From GCA-002731945 sp036344135 (GTDB lineage: Bacteria; Pseudomonadota; Alphaproteobacteria; MED-G09): a DNA stretch of 17,176 nt. This document shows positions 15,819-17,176 of this stretch, piece by piece. Numbering within the stretch: the stretch's first letter is position 1; the number at the start of each line of letters is the position of its first letter. The notes beneath the pieces are model-generated. The model did not search any database and was not told the origin of the DNA. It saw only the letters and a list, made by a program, of their open reading frames with translations. The DNA lies in NCBI GenBank assembly GCA_036344135.1, contig JAYYUG010000076.1, positions 1 through 17,176 on the forward strand, in the 5' to 3' direction. The position numbers and the translations under genes were made by a program.

Positions 15819-17176
15819 CTATAACTCTAACTTAGGAAAAATAATTTTCGGTTCAGGAATTTTAGTTCCATATTTGAGTAAGTCTCCATCTCCTAAATTT
15901 TTAAAAGATCTTTTTTCTTCTGATATTCCCAATGCATTCAATAAATCGGCAGAACCAGACACCAAAATGGGCTGTAACAATATAGTTATATTTCTTAACA
16001 TTTCACAGGCTACCCATAGAACGGTGTTCATTCGGGGTTGATTATTTTTGCTTAAATCCCAAGGTTTCTCATTAGAAATATATTTATTTGTTAAAGAGAT
16101 AACTTCAAAAATTGAGCTAATATAGATGCTGATTTGATAATTCTTCATCAAATCTCCTAGTTTTTCATATAAATTTGGAATTGATTCTAACAAAAGTTTA
16201 TCTTTATCTTTTAACTGAGCTACCTTAGGAATCTTCGAATCGCAATTCCGCCATACCATTGTTAGGACTCTTTGTGCAAGATTACCTAAATCATTTGCAA
16301 GATCGGCGTTTACACGATTTGTTATTAGTTCGTGACTATAATTTCCATCACTACCAAAAGGGGTTTCTCTCATTAAGAAATACCTTAATTGATCAACCCC
16401 ATAATATTTAACAAGTTGGAATGGATCAGAAGTATTACCTAAACTCTTGGAAACCTTTTCTCCTTTGTTGAGAATAAAACCATGACAAAAAATTCTTTTT
16501 GGTAAAGCTAAATTTGCAGACATTAAAAAAGCTGGCCAGTACACACCATGGAATCTAACTATATCTCTTCCTATTAAATGAAGATCTGCAGGCCAAAAGT
16601 CTTTGTATAACTTTCCTTCATTTTGCCAATCAAGCACGGATAGATAATTGGTTAAAGCATCTAACCAAACGTAGATTGAATGCTCAGGATCTTTTTCAAC
16701 CGGTATTCCCCAATTTAATTTTTTACGTGAAATAGAGATATCTTTTAGACCAGAAGAAACGAAACTCTTAACCTCATTCATTCTTCCTGCAGGAGAAATA
16801 AAATCAGGATCTTCATCATAAAGTTTTAAGAGACGGTCTTGATATTTTGATAACCGAAAAAAATAACTCTCCTCCTCTATCCACTCTACGCGACTACCAA
16901 ATGGAGATAAAAAATTTCCTTCTTTATCTTTTTTTAACTCTTCTTCACCATAATATGCCTCATCCCTTATAGAGTACCAACCTGAGTATTGGCCTAAGTA
17001 AATGTCGTCATTTTTCTCCATTAAATACCATATTTCTTGTACAGATCTTTTGTGTCGTTCTTCGGTAGTTCGAATGAAATCATCATTGGAACAATTAAAA
17101 GTTTTAGTAAGCTTAATAAATTTTAGAGATAACTCATTTGATAACTCCTGAGGAGTAATATTTTCTTCCCGGGCTT
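15819..17176 (-). CDS. metG: Methionyl-tRNA synthetase (N-terminus beyond window edge)
   Basis: The enzyme charges tRNA-Met with methionine. The frame stays open from the stop at 15819 to the right edge, giving about 451 codons; the ATG at 17021 is internal, because the codons upstream (ENITPQELSN, then CSNDDFIRTTEERHK) match the family. The missing part (about 60-70 residues) includes the HIGH motif. Visible are YSGWYSIRDEAYY in place of a zinc knuckle (no cysteine cluster), WIEEESYFFRLS, YVWLDALTNYL, and the KMSKS loop as GEKVSKSLGN, followed by the anticodon-binding helices with NEKPWDLSK. No C-terminal tRNA-binding (Trbp111-like) domain is present. This zinc-free type with these motifs is what I know from alphaproteobacteria. 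The stop lies 10 bases before the NtrX-like frame, so metG probably drives that fragment and trkA. Confidence 0.96.
   Translation of the reverse strand, partial: AREENITPQELSNELSLKFIKLTKTFNCSNDDFIRTTEERHKRSVQEIWYLMEKNDDIYLGQYSGWYSIRDEAYYGEEELKKDKEGNFLSPFGSRVEWIEEESYFFRLSKYQDRLLKLYDEDPDFISPAGRMNEVKSFVSSGLKDISISRKKLNWGIPVEKDPEHSIYVWLDALTNYLSVLDWQNEGKLYKDFWPADLHLIGRDIVRFHGVYWPAFLMSANLALPKRIFCHGFILNKGEKVSKSLGNTSDPFQLVKYYGVDQLRYFLMRETPFGSDGNYSHELITNRVNADLANDLGNLAQRVLTMVWRNCDSKIPKVAQLKDKDKLLLESIPNLYEKLGDLMKNYQISIYISSIFEVISLTNKYISNEKPWDLSKNNQPRMNTVLWVACEMLRNITILLQPILVSGSADLLNALGISEEKRSFKNLGDGDLLKYGTKIPEPKIIFPKLEL

Noticed and set aside
15624..16041. Plus-strand frames over the NtrX-like fragment and the end of metG
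   Set aside because: They are antisense to better-supported frames and have no recognisable motifs.
15819..17021. Methionyl-tRNA synthetase as a complete 400-residue gene starting at 17021
   Set aside because: The frame continues upstream to the window edge with residues that match the family, so the methionine at 17021 is internal and the gene is cut by the window.
1..17176. Prophage, insertion sequence, CRISPR array, toxin-antitoxin or defence system
   Set aside because: I saw no repeats with regular spacing, transposase or integrase motifs, direct-repeat target sites or known defence domains. MazG here is the two-domain housekeeping enzyme, not part of a toxin pair.

Overview
The window looks like a piece of an AT-rich, gene-dense proteobacterial chromosome, most likely from a streamlined (possibly marine) alphaproteobacterium. 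The evidence for Alphaproteobacteria is: the methionyl-tRNA synthetase is the zinc-knuckle-free type that I remember from rhizobia-like genomes; an NtrX-type C-terminus sits directly before trkA; and crcB overlaps rluC. Most genes look about 25-38% GC on the lines I counted. Intergenic gaps are short: the largest gene-free stretch is 208 bases (13138-13345), so no gene-free stretch exceeds 300 bases. A large TonB-dependent receptor is unusual beside the most streamlined alphaproteobacteria (SAR11), so I do not assign a clade.

Left part (1-1804): a minus-strand unit runs tRNA-Leu(GAG), the Mg2+ channel gene mgtE, then the start of an exported kelch-type protein cut by the window edge. The spacings (20 bases, then a 16-base overlap) suggest one transcript. 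Next (1805-7287), lipB on the plus strand meets a four-gene minus-strand operon tail to tail: crcB (fluoride channel), rluC (23S rRNA pseudouridine synthase), pccB and pccA (propionyl-CoA carboxylase beta and alpha chains). The last bases of lipB and pccA overlap.

Middle (7370-10286): a plus-strand unit encodes a GNAT acetyltransferase, a divergent ModA-like periplasmic binding protein and an OppA-like peptide-binding protein. No ABC permease or ATPase gene is present. It ends at a bidirectional hairpin terminator shared with the convergent TonB-dependent receptor (10309-13137). The receptor has a near-consensus sigma70 promoter, a strong ribosome binding site and a leader that can form competing hairpins.

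Right part (13346-17176): mazG (plus) converges on a minus-strand unit metG > NtrX-like DNA-binding fragment > trkA. Alphaproteobacteria usually show ntrY-ntrX-trkA followed by hfq-hflX-mazG. Here the receiver and AAA+ parts of NtrX, and the hfq and hflX genes, are absent from that position, which suggests collapse of the locus by genome reduction.

I see no prophage, insertion sequence, CRISPR array, defence island or biosynthetic cluster. Most of the window is housekeeping. The parts most worth a second look are the free-standing NtrX C-terminus, the orphan binding-protein pair and the structured leader of the TonB-dependent receptor.
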